64,000 nt of DNA from Actinostola sp. cb2023 (GCA_033675265.1 JAUJYZ010001253.1:22501-86500), one strand, 5' to 3'; counted from the first letter of the stretch, positions 21,200 through 32,890 are shown. Translations and numbers: made by a program. Notes: a model not told the origin generated them from the letters alone.

Positions 21200-22234
21200 T
21201 CATGAACTATGAAATGCAATTTCCGGTGCCTTTCGAACTGGAGTGTTTTTTACACTGTAATGGCGTTCTCCATTTGTCTTTACCATAAGTGTAGTCCAAG
21301 TATTTTTCTGGCTCTTTTGGAAATCCATTTCTACACCTTCAAACATTCGCTTGATCGGAGGTATAGTAAGATTCGCGGGTAAAGAATGCCAATTAAGTGA
21401 TGATACAATCATATCACCCTCGATCACGTAGAACGCAATCCCTGGGCCCAATTCACACTGTTTATTTGTGCAACCCACCATGTAGCGTTTGAGCGGTCCT
21501 CTATTGTGTTCTGTCTTCCACAGGAAAAAATAACCAGGTTTCTCTAACTCGGGAATAGCTGCTTTAAACTTTTCAAGATCTCTCGCGTCAATTGCAAAGT
21601 CAGTGTCTGTATCGTATGGTATTAATTCACCGTTTTCTCGGACAAGACTGATGACTGTACCCCCAACCAAAAAATATGTTATGTTGTGCTTGTTCAACAC
21701 ACGCCCCATGTGATGGGTCAATTCGACGAGAAGCTTTCTACAACATGGACTAAAATTGATTCTCATATTGAGATCCTTGTCGAAATGAGGGTACCACAAT
21801 GACAATCGCCAAGTGCAAAGGTCTTTCGCGATAGTACAGCCAGGGTATTCGACTTTACCATCGGCTTGGATGATCTTCGCTGTTCGCTCACCGTGAATTG
21901 GTGTCGGACAAAAACGTGTAGGATTAGAAGTGTTGGTCGACATTTGTTTGTTTGTGTAAGTCAGAGTCCAATTAGCCACGTCCCAGTACCAAATATAACA
22001 AGGCTCGTTGACGGTTTTACACAGGAGCATCACGTCCAAGTAACGATATTTCAACGTCCTTTCCTCGTGGTCTTTACATGGTTGTAAACTCAGCGATGTC
22101 AACGTATGAAGATCTGTCGATGATACTCGATCGTGAGATCTAAATATTTTCAATCTGAAGGAAAGGAACCAAAAATTCACACAAACGACCATTGTCGTTA
22201 TCAAATACGTTAGTCTTCTAGTATTCAACCGCAT
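21200..22234 (-). CDS. LicD/fukutin-like protein, copy 1 (C-terminus frameshifted)
   Basis: 344 codons from an ATG. A signal anchor at residues 8-25 (TYLITTMVVCVNFWFL) predicts a type II Golgi/ER membrane protein. The LicD nucleotidyltransferase core is clear: GG at 191-192, Arg 199, and the metal-binding DTDTD at 208-212. Family members add phosphocholine, phosphoribitol or similar groups to glycans; the substrate here is unknown. Relative to copies 2 and 3 one base is missing near 21325, in the GAAATCCATT stretch. The last ~40 residues are therefore out of frame and the expected LDYTYGKDKW ending is lost. The reading frame passes unbroken from the membrane anchor into the domain, without the break seen in copies 2 and 3. 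A real deletion or an assembly error are both possible. Confidence 0.85.
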   Translation of the reverse strand: MRLNTRRLTYLITTMVVCVNFWFLSFRLKIFRSHDRVSSTDLHTLTSLSLQPCKDHEERTLKYRYLDVMLLCKTVNEPCYIWYWDVANWTLTYTNKQMSTNTSNPTRFCPTPIHGERTAKIIQADGKVEYPGCTIAKDLCTWRLSLWYPHFDKDLNMRINFSPCCRKLLVELTHHMGRVLNKHNITYFLVGGTVISLVRENGELIPYDTDTDFAIDARDLEKFKAAIPELEKPGYFFLWKTEHNRGPLKRYMVGCTNKQCELGPGIAFYVIEGDMIVSSLNWHSLPANLTIPPIKRMFEGVEMDFQKSQKNTWTTLMVKTNGERHYSVKNTPVRKAPEIAFHSS

Positions 22235-22277
22235 TGTATATTTCTTCTATATTTCGGTAGCGAACCCAGGTAATCTC

Positions 22278-22338
22278 CTAAAGCAGACGCGTGTCCAGGA
22301 TTCCGTTTCAAGCCTGGACACGTGTCTGCTTTACGAGG
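22278..22338. repeat. Hairpin upstream of LicD-like copy 1
   Basis: TAAAGCAGACGCGTGTCCAGG pairs with CCTGGACACGTGTCTGCTTTA apart from one base; it lies about 45-105 bp upstream of the start codon. Confidence 0.8.
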
Positions 22339-22446
22339 CTAAGCCAAGCAGATCCTCGGCGTTTGTATTGTATTTGTCATTCGGGGTTCCTGTGGCGATT
22401 CTCTTTTCGCTTCGAAGGAAATCTGTTCTGCGAGGATCGTTTTCTA

Positions 22447-22856
22447 CCCGGGGGGGGGGGGGGGGGGGGGGGGGCGGGGTACTCCCTTTGTCCAAGTGGT
22501 AGGGGTGATCGGCGGTCGGTTTTGAAAACGACTCCTAAAAGGTACGCATAAATTAAAAGAGCTGTTGAAGCCATGTTCATTTCGACCCCTAAAAGGTACG
22601 ACCATATATGGCGAAACGGTGATTGTGCTGATATCGTTTAATCAGTGACTGGACAACATCTTTCTTCTGTTCTTTCATGTTTGTTCTGATAAAATAAATA
22701 TATAACAATTGACCCTAAAAGGTACGGAGTGATGTTACGTAACTGACCTTTGAGTCGAAACCCTAAAAGGTACACACAGGAAATATTTTCAACCCTAAAA
22801 GGGCCGCCGATCACCCCTACCACTTGGACAAAGGGAGTACCCCCCCCCCCCCCGGG
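22447..22856. mobile_element. Poly-G-bounded TIR element 1
   Basis: CCC plus a 25-base G run, then GGTACTCCCTTTGTCCAAG and GTGGTAGGGGTGATCGGCGG, is mirrored at the right end and closes with 14 C and GGG. Inside are five direct copies of ACCCCTAAAAGGTAC-type motifs (near 22527, 22586, 22711, 22759, 22792). No ORF. Confidence 0.85.
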
Positions 22857-24120
22857 TTTTTTCTATATCACCAAAAAATAATATTGTTCACAAATTGAAA
22901 GTTAGATACTTTATGAAGCTTTCTGAGTGGGGCATTGGTGGTTTTGAGAGCGACCGATTTGAACTTTGTTTACCGGTAAGAGAAAGTTTACCCTGGGTTC
23001 CCATATCAAACTTATGTCCTGCATCATTGAACATTTGCTCCTGTTGGGACACAGTATCACGCGGACAACGTTTTTGAATGCGCTTGTGCAAGATGAAATT
23101 ATTGAATTACAAATGTGCTTTGTTTACTATTAAAAGCACGTTTGAGGCCCGATTAATCGAGCAATTTGTTCTTTGGCCGCTAAATAAAGCATTTCTCAAT
23201 TGATCTTTTTCCGCCTTTGACAATGTGTAAATTAGAAGTATAAAAGAGGATGCTATAGAGCTGCATATGTTTCCTCAACAGGGGAAAATATATCACAAAT
23301 TCGAACTTCAGACCTATTGATCTTGTGTGTAAATGTTAGAAATTGCCTTCAAAAACGTCCTTTCCGAGCCATAATTTATTTGTCTATGTAGCTTCTACAT
23401 ACAGACCGGGATAAAGAGCACCAATATGATGTTCACGATTACCAAACAAAGAGTTTTAGATTTCATTTTGCCACCGCTTAATTATATCCAATATACATGT
23501 ATTTTATATCAAAACGCGCGTATCATTACAGCTAGCATTTGAATCTGGCGGTAGGTTTTTGATTGACACAATTCCCAAAGAATTCAAAGGTTTTTGTGTG
23601 TAGCGTATCTAACGCTCTCCCATATCTCATCAGAGATTTCAGTTCGATCAATTTTGAAGAAACGGAAAATGCCACGGTCAAACCTCTTTATTTGTGCTTG
23701 AATTGCCAGCTTATTCATTCCTTACATATTCGTCTTTTATATTCTGATGGTAGGTTTTTGGTTTTTATTTTAACAATGCAGTAAAAAGCAAAAATGTATC
23801 AAAATCATGCTGTTTTTCGCCTAAACAAGACTCGCCTCATCTGCATATGTGAAACAATGACTTTTTGTATAACATAAGTTTGATATGCAGAGGCCGAGGA
23901 GTGGGGGCCGGGAGAGAGTCCTCCTAGGCTCCTAGGGCCTCTGGAACCCAGGGTAGAGAAAGTTCACAAGGTAGGAAGATTGCACATTTTGAGTTCGAAA
24001 ATTATTTTCTATGGGAAAAATTGCTTGAATTTTCTTCAAGTTTGGGTCCGTGGTTACTTGATATATCTTTTACCCTGTACCGAATGCTGAATAGCGAGCG
24101 ATAAGGAAAAGTGCCGATTT
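22857..24120. other. No gene recognised
   Basis: Short ORFs only. GGTAGGTTTTTGATT/GGTAGGTTTTTGGTT occurs at 23551 and 23749. A short purine/GC-rich patch lies at 23890-23950. Nothing else is supported. Confidence 0.45.
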
Positions 24121-24159
24121 ATATATATATATATTCGAGTGGAGGTAGTATGGTTTAAT

Positions 24160-24160
<1 letters not shown>

Positions 24161-24203
<43 letters not shown>

Positions 24204-24522
24204 ATTTGACCCCATGTTTGGGTATAGGGGTGCCGCTGAGGGTTTGAAATCCTGACCCTGTCTAGGACAAAACCCTCTATTTTAGGACCCTGTTTAGGAC
24301 AAAGGACAAAATACACACTGTCTTCTTTTACACAATTCTAACGCGTTTTATGTTGTGGCTAAATATTACCGGCTAATACCATATTTAACGACGACAATAG
24401 TGCATTCCCATACCCTGTTTAGAACTGACTCACATAAAATTATATACCCTGTTCAGGACAGAGAGGCCAAAAAACATACCCTGTCCAGCGGCACGTCCCA
24501 TGGGAGTACCCCCCCCCCCCCC
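24161..24522. mobile_element. Poly-G-bounded TIR element 2
   Basis: A 42-base G run at the left and GGGAGTAC plus 14 C at the right, with shorter imperfect TIRs (GGGGTGCCGCTG / CAGCGGCACGTCCC). Five direct copies of ACCCTGTTTAGGAC-type motifs lie at 24255, 24287, 24412, 24446 and 24478. A (TA)n tract precedes it. Confidence 0.8.
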
Positions 24523-24639
24523 TTGTTTAATAGACAGCCCGAGTTGTTTTTAGTTCCGTCACGCAACGTTCCTGTAGTCCGTACCACCTAGCCTATTGTT
24601 TTCTAGCGGACCTATTGTATCCACACGTGTTAAATGATA

Positions 24640-24712
24640 ATAATAATATCATGCATTTATATAGCGCCTATACAGATCGGCTTTACAGTAGGCGCTTTAC
24701 ATAAACAATTTT
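24640..24712. repeat. Retroposon-like tail fragment
   Basis: TAATAATAATATCATGCATT, then TATATAGCGCC...GGCGCTTTACA, a pattern I associate with short retroposon ends in invertebrates. A similar tail in the other orientation is at 61110-61185. Confidence 0.45.
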
Positions 24713-24960
24713 TGTTTTCAAATCTATTCTAACCCAACTCGAGTTACTGCAGAATAACCCGCCCCAAGCTCTAGTAGCGGTACTATTGAGAACGATGCCA
24801 AATACAATAGATTCTATTGTTATGCAAATACTGAAATTCTTTTGTGGCAGGTATTTTGCAAAAAGATTTCGATGACATAAACCTTTGTTCTAGTTACTGC
24901 TGGTAGCAACCCACGGAAACAAAAGGAACCCAGTACGAAACACATTGAAACAATACACAG

Positions 24961-25280
24961 GGGGGGGGGGGGGGGGGGGGGACTCCCATATATAAAGTGG
25001 TTAGGATGCTCGTCGGAAATTTTGAAAATGACCCTTAAAAGGTACCTGAGTCTTGCCCAAGTGGGTGTGGTACCAACTCTAAAGTGACAAAAGCTACAAC
25101 TGTCATTCCGGCTGTCATTATCTTATCTCGGGTATCTTATTTACTGACAAACACCCTAAAAGGTACCAGCTTGGCTCTTGTGGTACTTTTAGATTTGTGA
25201 CACCCTAAGTGGCACCAAATCGCGGATCTGGACCCCTAAAAGGTACGACGAGCATCCCAACCACTTTATATATGGGAGCC
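24961..25280. mobile_element. Poly-G-bounded TIR element 3
   Basis: A 21-base G run, then TIRs ACTCCCATATATAAAGTGGT and GGATGCTCGTCG mirrored at 25248-25278. Five motifs of the ACCCTAAAAGGTAC type (two degenerate) occur in the same orientation. The right C tract is missing, close to where duplication copy 2 starts. Confidence 0.8.
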
Positions 25281-25288
25281 ATCATATA

Positions 25289-27418
25289 TAAAGTAAATAT
25301 CTACCACTACTCACCGACACTGAGGGGAATAATTGTTTTAGTATATACCACACAAGTGAATAGATAGCCAGATATAAAAATATTATTTTCAAGAAGAAAA
25401 AGACGCTTGCGAAACGCGACGCCATCTTGTGATTTATACGGCGCCTCTCACAATAACGCGCGGCAATGTGGGCAGTCTTCTTCTGACCATAATAAGAACG
25501 CTCTATGAAACAGAGTCTCGCCAAATTATTTTACGGTGTTAAACAAATAATTAGCATCAATTGATTGTAAATAGTGCGCACTAGATATTGAAGAAATAGA
25601 AAACACGCGCCTGTTATGTGCACTTCAGGGCGCTAGTCATGAGCTGCAGTTATAGAGCACGAGGGGAATGATCAGAACCGAGTGTTCTGGTCGACTGCAC
25701 ATAGCACAGCGGACAAGTTATATATTTCTTTTATAGAATAAAATAAAATAAAATAAAAAATCATAATGATAACACTAATACAGTAATGATATCCCTCGAT
25801 TGTAGTCTCGCCATACATTACCAGTGTAGCTTTCATGATCACTGTATTCAAGCTGGTAATTTTCCTCCTATACTGTAAGCATTGTTGGCAATTCTGTTAG
25901 CAACAAAAATGACCGTCTGGCTAATTGTGACAAACTAGAATATAGTTGATTCCCAATATTCATTATTTGTATCAAGTCATCAGGCCCGCCAAGAGACCAC
26001 GAGGGACAGAGAGGGAGTCTCGCGCTATTCTTGGGATATCTTAATTTCAATAAATCTATTTTTAGAATGCGGACGTCCGAGAAAACTAACTTCCGGTTCA
26101 AAGTAGATGACGGCTAAGATCTATCTTACTCTATCCCGTCGAAATAAAACCATGTTTTTGTTTTGTTTTTCTGAATTTGATTACTTTTTATAAATGGCTC
26201 GCGGATAATTTATAGATTATTAGACTTTTGAGACGGCAGTAATGAGTCAGATGATAACAAAGAAAATGTAAATGTCCCGCGGAAAGAAACTAGTGAATGC
26301 TTTTTGTCAACAAAACTGCTTCTTTCATTATTTATTTATTTTTATTTATAAATTCCAAATGCATAACATTCATTCACAGTGAAACTAATGAATCTGAGGT
26401 GGACCTAAACAGAATTCGAGATTCCCTACTATAGGCCACCTAATCTGCACCAATGTCTAATTCTTCTTCCATTTGAGACCTGCTTTCTGATCAGTGTTAT
26501 TTTTTGTTTCCCTTTCTTTACTGAGAAAGTGTCTTTCCCAAGTTTAATTTGGCAAAGTGCTGCACCAGGCATAAATTCGGTATAAACTAACATGACTAAC
26601 ATAAGGCTTAATTAAGCTTATTCGTTTCAGCATCAACTGATTTGAGAAATAATATTACTTGATTCTGACTGAGCAAAGTCATAAACAAGGGAATACAATA
26701 TACCGGTTATGCGGCCTCTATTTTAAATGATACTCGATGGATAACAAAGTAATTTTGAACGGTTTTGCACTCTTTATTTTCACTGAAGCGGCATAAGCCA
26801 ACTTGTAGACTCAGTGAATCCAGTACCCTGCGAGCAGAGTCTTTTTATAACCTCCTCCCCGAGAGAGAGAAGGAAGAAGACTCTGCCGAAGTCGTGTACG
26901 TTCTTATTTGAGTATGCGACGGTTGCTTAGAGACAAATGCATTTCCACGCCCACTCGGATTCAAATATTGTTTCCGGTTCCGGACTTCTTCTAACGGTTT
27001 AGCGAGTTGATAAACATGTCAGTGGGCAAAGAAAGACAAAGGTATCCCTTCCAGTAATAAATTATAGTATGTGATTGCTTGATGTTGATGAGTCGTGAAC
27101 GATTTGGAAGGGAGAAGCTTGTCAAAAACGTTTGTAATAACATAACGAACTCTAGCCGCCATACTATGATTGTAGGCGCAGACTTGGCCATCGGTTTAAT
27201 ACGTTAATTCAGCCGTGCGCATTCAAAACCAGTTTAAACCGGAATCAAACCTGAAATTATGAATCTCATTATCCAGATTCTTGGATAACGGAATACAAAC
27301 GGATCTACACGACTTCGGCAGAGTCTTCTTCCTTCTCTCTCTCGGGGAAGAGGTTAAAAGAAGACTCTGCTCGCAGGGTATGAATCCAGTAAACGTTGAA
27401 TCAAAACTTGAATGAAGT
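25289..27418. repeat. Segmental duplication, copy 2
   Basis: Direct copy of 16483-20366 without the foldback element. Differences include a 6-bp insertion near 25835 and scattered substitutions. Confidence 0.95.
26824..27380. mobile_element. MULE-like MITE, uninterrupted copy
   Basis: 557 bp with the same TIRs as the 18015 copy and the 9-bp target duplication TGAATCCAG at 26815-26823 and 27381-27389. Confidence 0.9.
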
Positions 27419-28360
27419 AGACCGTAGTTTTTACAGAGGTTTTAAGTCATTCAGATGCCGTTATACACACAAAAAATATTCACAATCCATTTTTAAGACA
27501 TTTTAGGTAAAGAAAATACACAACCACACATTTCACTGCTTGTTTGATTCACTCGTGACTCGTCTTGTCGCTCATCATCATGTTTCACGGCAAATTTGTT
27601 TTTGAATAGCCTTGTGAAAACTCTTCAACTGCCACAACGATAATTACAAGATACCCCTAAAACCACATCCAAGAGTAAATTGAAGTCACTTTCTGACGAA
27701 ATAGTTTGACGAAAGAGACGAAAATACGTCTTTGAAAGTCTTCGGCGAAGCCGGCAGCTTTGCATCCACCGCTACAACAATCAACAGCCTTTTTGGAAAA
27801 CCAGCAATTTTCACGACTTTATCCTTAGATTTTCCATCGGATTTAGTCTTTTTCTCGTTCTTGTTGAGTTGGCAGTAGTTTTCGGCGTCCATGTTGATTG
27901 TTGTTCATTCAATCCTACAGACCACAACACAAGGCGACTTTTGGACTCTGTTCGAACTTAAACAACTCCTTTCCATATAAAATAAATTCTTGCGATGCTT
28001 TTCTGATACATGATTTCAGTCAAAATCAGAGTCAAAATACTCGGCCTAAAAAAAACAATACATCTGCTTTGAGCCGGAAGTTAGTTTTCTCGGACGTCCG
28101 CATTCTAAAAATAGATTTAGTGAAATTAAGATATCCCAGACCCTATACTGGAAGACTCCCTCTGGGCCCGCTTATTCCTTTCATTTATCATAGTATATCA
28201 AAGCACATAAACTCATTGCAACACATTGTTGTCCAGCATTTTGTCCAAATACAGCAACATTCCCTGATTATTGTTTTACTAGGGTCAACATAATGTAGTA
28301 TAGCAGGACCAGGGGTTTTCTCTATATCAGTACATAGCTTGTACTTGGTACAATTACCGG
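27419..28360. other. No gene recognised; one small lysine-rich ORF
   Basis: A 68-codon minus-strand ORF (27892-27686) starts MDAENYCQLNKNEKKTKSDG and could be a first exon; nothing confirms it. 28068-28140 is an inverted copy of part of the duplication (17220-17285). Confidence 0.45.
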
Positions 28361-28374
28361 TAGTGACTATAACA

Positions 28375-28850
28375 TGGAACCACCCAAAACCACCCAAAAC
28401 CATCCAAAACCACCCACAACCACCTATAAAACTGAGATGGAATTTAATGCCGATGTGAAAATAATGTACACTACTCCCGATGAATTAAAACGAATTGTCG
28501 GAAAACAAACTTAGCTTCTTATATACTTTGTATATTTTCGATTTTGGAAAGCTATAAATGCTTACTTCTCAATGTACAGCAGCTATTACTACAACAACAA
28601 AGGGGCCCAACAAAGAACTGCAATCCAAAAAAACTGCCCCAAGAATCAAACAATATATATATACGGTATTTAGACGCTTTCCGAAGAGCGCTGCTTGGCA
28701 GTCGTCTAGACACTTGTCAATTTCCGCGTGGTTGAAACACATAATTTGTCAGTCTTTTAGATCGGTATATCCTTGTTTATACATTTTTCAAACTATGCGC
28801 GTAACCTTAATAGGTACTCTGTATTTAAGTTTTTTCTTCCAAGGCAATTA
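28375..28850. repeat. Repeat block with (CCAAAACCAC)n start
   Basis: Five 10-bp units of CCAAAACCAC type precede sequence that recurs at 62163-62815, including TTTAGACGCTTTCCGAAGAG. The second copy carries more 10-bp units and has a hairpin (62458-62548) that this one lacks. Confidence 0.85.
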
Positions 28851-28853
28851 GCC

Positions 28854-29125
28854 ATTACCTAAACGAGCAGGGGACTGGGACCAAGTCCGTAAAACTAATT
28901 CAATAAGAAACTAGCAAAACATATCAAACTTAGCTAGTCTGGATAGTTTGGTGAATATTGACGATGCTAGAGGGCTTCAAAGATGTCTATTTTCCCATAC
29001 AAACTCTGTAAATTTTTGACGTTGTCCAGCCAAACCATACATTCACTGTAAAATTTTGGCTGGACAACACAATTTCAAAAGTTTATAATTCCGACAGAAT
29101 TCGCTCAAATCACATCAAACTCCTC
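28854..29125. mobile_element. Truncated copy of the 42614-43797 element
   Basis: Begins with the same end, ATTAGCCATTACCTAAACGA, and follows that element's interior without the 0.8-kb nested insertion. The right end is missing. Confidence 0.8.
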
Positions 29126-29245
29126 CCATCCTGAATATTGGTCGAACTACGTGTTCACACCTTTCCTCAACTTTTACCCCGAAAATCCCCTCTTACCAAA
29201 CATACTTTGCAATGTATTTTTACATAGCTGTACTAGAAACAACCT

Positions 29246-29398
29246 TTTCCATACATCTATCCTAGTTTATAAGCAAACCTAAGCTGATAACTTATACCTT
29301 TCTTTGATAACTTATTTTACTGTTTACTAGTTATAATCAGTTGACTCTACTGCATAGCAACCAATAGTAGTTCGAGTTACTTTCACGTGCACATAAGA
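29246..29398. repeat. Inverted copy of 20736-20892
   Basis: Starts CTTTTCCATACATCTATCCT; reverse complement of the block 3' of LicD-like copy 1. Confidence 0.85.
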
Positions 29399-29827
29399 TC
29401 TGTGTCCCTAATTAATTTGTACATGTCGTATGTTTCTTTAGCCGGTATATCCTGACTCGTAACTGCCCATCAGATACCGTATCTTGTGCTTTTCGTTTTA
29501 TCGTGGGAATTGTGTAGTTGAAGATCACCGTATTAATTGAGCTGATTAGTGCCGGCTGACCGTGTGTCAGTTTCAAGTGTGAATATTCGCATTGAAATCT
29601 CAATTATAAGTAAAACATTAGTTATTCATAAGCTATCCAGTTTTTCAAATAGACAAACACTATTCAAAACAAAGAAAGGTAGACTCGCCTAATAATTTGC
29701 ATACTTGTCACTTACATAAAACAAAACATTTCATAACTACAGTAGTCTAAGCTCTCCGGCACCAACTTTTACCACAACTACTAACATTGCATTCACCGTC
29801 AGCATTCACTGCTGTTAGGTAGCCTAG
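29399..29827. other. No gene recognised
   Basis: AT-rich spacer before the LicD-like copy 2 downstream flank; only a 63-codon ORF of no recognisable kind. Confidence 0.45.
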
Positions 29828-30045
29828 TTCTAGTTTATTGGATTCGTACGTGTGAATTAATCCATTGAGTTTCACGTTTTACCATGGCGACTAGCTTTGA
29901 AAAAGAGGTATCAAAGGTTTAAAAGGCTTCGACTTTTGTCACATAACATAACGACATATTATAGTTATTTTATAACACTATTTGGTTGTTTTCTCAGTCT
30001 TCTCAGACACACACAATATACATTACATGGCTATACAATCATGAA

Positions 30046-30968
30046 CTATGAAATGCAATTTCCGGTGCCTTTCGAACTAGAGTGTGTTTTACACTGTAAT
30101 GGCGTTCTCCATTTGTCTTTACCATAAGTGTAGTCCAAGTATTTTTCTGGCTCTTTTGGAAATCCCATTTCTAGACCTTCAAACATTCGCTTGATCGGAG
30201 GTATAGTAAGATTCGCGGGTAAAGAATGCCAATTAAGTGATGATACAATCATATCACCCTCGATCACGTAGAACGCAATCCCTGGGCCCAATTCACACTG
30301 TTTATTTGTGCAGCCCACCATGTAGCGTTTGAGCGGTCCTCTTTTGTATTCTGTCTTCCACCGGAAAGCATAACCAGGTTTCTCTAACTCGGGAAAAGCT
30401 GCTTTAAACTTTTCAAGATCTCTCGCATCAATTGCAAAGTCAGTGTCTGTATCGTATGGTATTAATTTACCGTTTTCTCGGACAAGACTGATGACTGTAC
30501 CCCCAACCAAAAAATAGGTTATGTTGTGCTTGTTCAACACACGCCCAATGTGATGGGTCAATTCGACGAGAAGCTTTCTACAACATGGACTAAAATTGAT
30601 TCTCATATTGAGATCCTTGTCGAAATGAGGGTACCACAATGACAATCGCCAAGTGCAAAGGTCTTTCACGATAGTACAGCCAGGGTATTCGACTATACCA
30701 TCGGCTTGGATGATCTTCGCTGTTCGCTCACCGTGAATTGGTGTCGGACAAAAGCGTGTAGGATTAGAAGTGTTGGTCAACATTTGTTTGTTTGTGTAAG
30801 TCAGAGTCCAATTAGCCACGTCCCAGTACAAATATAACAAGGCTCGTTGATGGTTTTACACAGGAGCATCACGTCCAAGTAATGAAATTTCAACGTCCTT
30901 TCCTCGTGGTCCTTGCATGGTTGTGAACTCAGCGATGTCAACGTAGGAAGATCTGTCGATGATACTCC
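30046..30968 (-). pseudogene. LicD/fukutin-like pseudogene, copy 2
   Basis: Closely matches copy 1 over the catalytic core, and keeps GG, the Arg of SLVRENG, DTDTD and the C-terminal LDYTYGKDKW ending. One base is missing near 30829 (CCCAGTACAAAT against CCCAGTACCAAAT in copies 1 and 3), so the upstream ~40 codons are out of frame. The membrane-anchor exon is absent: homology stops at GATACTC near 30968 and passes into sequence of poly-G element 1 type. Unless spliced to a distant exon, it cannot make a full protein. Confidence 0.85.
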
Positions 30969-31065
30969 CCTAAAAGGAACGCATAAAGTAAAAGAGCTAA
31001 ATAAGTCATGTTTCGTAACTGATTTTGAGTTGGAACCCCTAACAGGTCCACACAGGAAATAGCAA
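30969..31065. repeat. Poly-G element 1 interior fragment
   Basis: CCCCTAAAAGGAACGCATAA and ACCCCTAACAGGTCCACACA match two parts of the 22447-22856 interior, joined with a deletion between them. Confidence 0.75.
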
Positions 31066-31224
31066 ATGCTGAAGCCATGCCATTGCTCGAAAGAGAATTT
31101 TCTCTAAACTTAAGGGTAATTTTTAACTATTAACTACATTTCTGCATCAAGCAAATAGTATTCTTTTATTTGTAATTCAGACAATGAGATCGGGTTGAAT
31201 TTGGTGTAAAATTTTGTGATTAAT

Positions 31225-31660
31225 TATTTCTAAACTAGTTTTCCGCGAACCGGCACTACAATTAAGACATTAACAACTGAAATGTCTCCTATTAAAAGCT
31301 CGCTTTTAAAAACTCTGTCGTGAAAAGTAAATTTTACCACAACTAGTCAGTTTCTCGCTCTCTGATTGGCTTAGAGCCGTGGTATATTCATGTTCGCTTG
31401 CGCACGGAGCTAGCGCGCGCTTGAATCAGTTTTTCTTTCAAAATTTCTCGGCGTTTTCGGATGTTTTCTCCGTCTGTTGTGGTAAAAAATCAAATTTACG
31501 ATAGTTTCGCGTGGTATGTCCTCTTATTTACCACGGTTGGCGCCACTCATCATCAAAATTGTTTGACGATTCGATGACGTCAGCCGTGGCAAATAAGAGG
31601 ACATACCACGCGAAACTATCGTAAATTAACACGTACCATAGTGCCTATAGGGTTTGGATC
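31225..31660. repeat. Dispersed block with inserted palindrome
   Basis: 31225-31325 and 31628-31655 match 50465-50575 without the middle; the middle (31326-31627) recurs at about 60684-61015. So the middle is an insertion. Confidence 0.8.
31493..31627. repeat. Hairpin with about 45-bp arms
   Basis: AATTTACGATAGTTTCGCGT pairs with ACGCGAAACTATCGTAAATT and pairing continues into the arms. A second member is at 60879-61015. Confidence 0.9.
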
Positions 31661-31894
31661 TTACAATAATAATTAATAACAACTTTATTCGAATGTCAGT
31701 CTTCTAGCAGAGCACAAGGCTCCACTAATCGGGGGACACTTAGTAGTCATAGGTCAGGTAACACACACCGGGAACTTCATGCCCTCTTCTCTTAGTCGAA
31801 CAGTGGTGTAGTTCTTTTACGTCACTCCATTGCAATGTAATGCAGAGAGACGGGACCGCCACTTAAACACTAGCGCTATAAAAAGGGCAGCACA
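31661..31894. other. No gene recognised
   Basis: Short spacer with an ATT-rich start; nothing further seen. Confidence 0.4.
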
Positions 31895-32890
31895 ATTTTG
31901 AATAATAATGAGTTTCAATGTGGCGGACAATGGTTGAACATGGCTGAACAACGGGGTAAAATGATTTTCTTAATAAAGTCACATTTCAACCGAAAAGTTA
32001 ATGAATAAATTGTAATTTTACGTCTAAGACGAACGTGTCAATATTTTTCGTATTCGGTAGTTATCTATACGATTTTCAGTCGCACCACGCGTCTACGTAC
32101 GAAGGATGTTTTGAATTTCGCGCGCATTCAACATTGACATTCAACATCTTTACATGTCGAAATCCTCTGTCGCACGTTGCTATCGATTTGTGGGCGTCGG
32201 GTGCGCCTTTTCGATGCATGCCTCTCTTTCGATGGCGCTTTTTGTCTGGCATTTTTTCTTGTGTGTGCTTGCCTTTTGTCTGCATTTTGCTTGCCTTTTG
32301 CTTGTATGTGCTTGCCGTTTTGTTTTTGTGTTGCGAAAATTCGAGGCCTTTTTCGCTCTCGAAATTGGTTTTCCAGTCGCTGCCCAATACACAGGCAAAA
32401 AATGCAAGCACATACAAGCAAAAAGCAAGCAAAATGCAGACAAAAGGCAAGCACATGCAAGCAAAATGCCACTTCTTTGCTCGCATCGAGAGGCACATCG
32501 AAAGGCGCGCCCGACGCCCACAACTCGATAGGAACACACAATCGTGTGGAGCCCAAACTGAAAATGTGGGTGGGCAGCCACTGGAAAACCTTTGGAGAGA
32601 GTTCTTGGCCTCGATTTGTCTTCTCTCTTGGGCTCCACACGGAAGGCAAGAAGGGGCGTGGGGGTGGAGCAGCAAGCCAGTGGAAAGCATCGCTGCGGCG
32701 ATTTGGAGGCATTTGCGTTTTTGGAATAGGTACGACGATGGAGGTAGTCTGGAGGAGAGACAGTGCGCCGAGTTTCCCGTTCGAGCAGATCCAGATGCAG
32801 CACAACTTTGGGAAGCAGGAATGGGACTCTTTCGAAGACCTGCAGCACGCAGCAAACAGTGTCTCTGGCGCAACAATTATGGGACACATC
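31895..32890. repeat. 1-kb duplicated block, copy 1
   Basis: Direct, high-identity copy of 61190-62165. It starts GTTTCAATGTGGCGGACAAT-like sequence, then a large palindrome, then a short possible coding stretch. Confidence 0.93.
32180..32531. repeat. 350-bp palindrome built of GCTTGC-type repeats
   Basis: Arms start CTATCGATTTGTGGGCGTCG and end in the reverse complement (CGCCCACAACTCGATAG). Within each arm, blocks such as TTTTGTCTGCATTTTGCTTG repeat. ORFs of over 250 codons on both strands follow from this symmetry. The second copy is 61471-61803. Confidence 0.85.
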
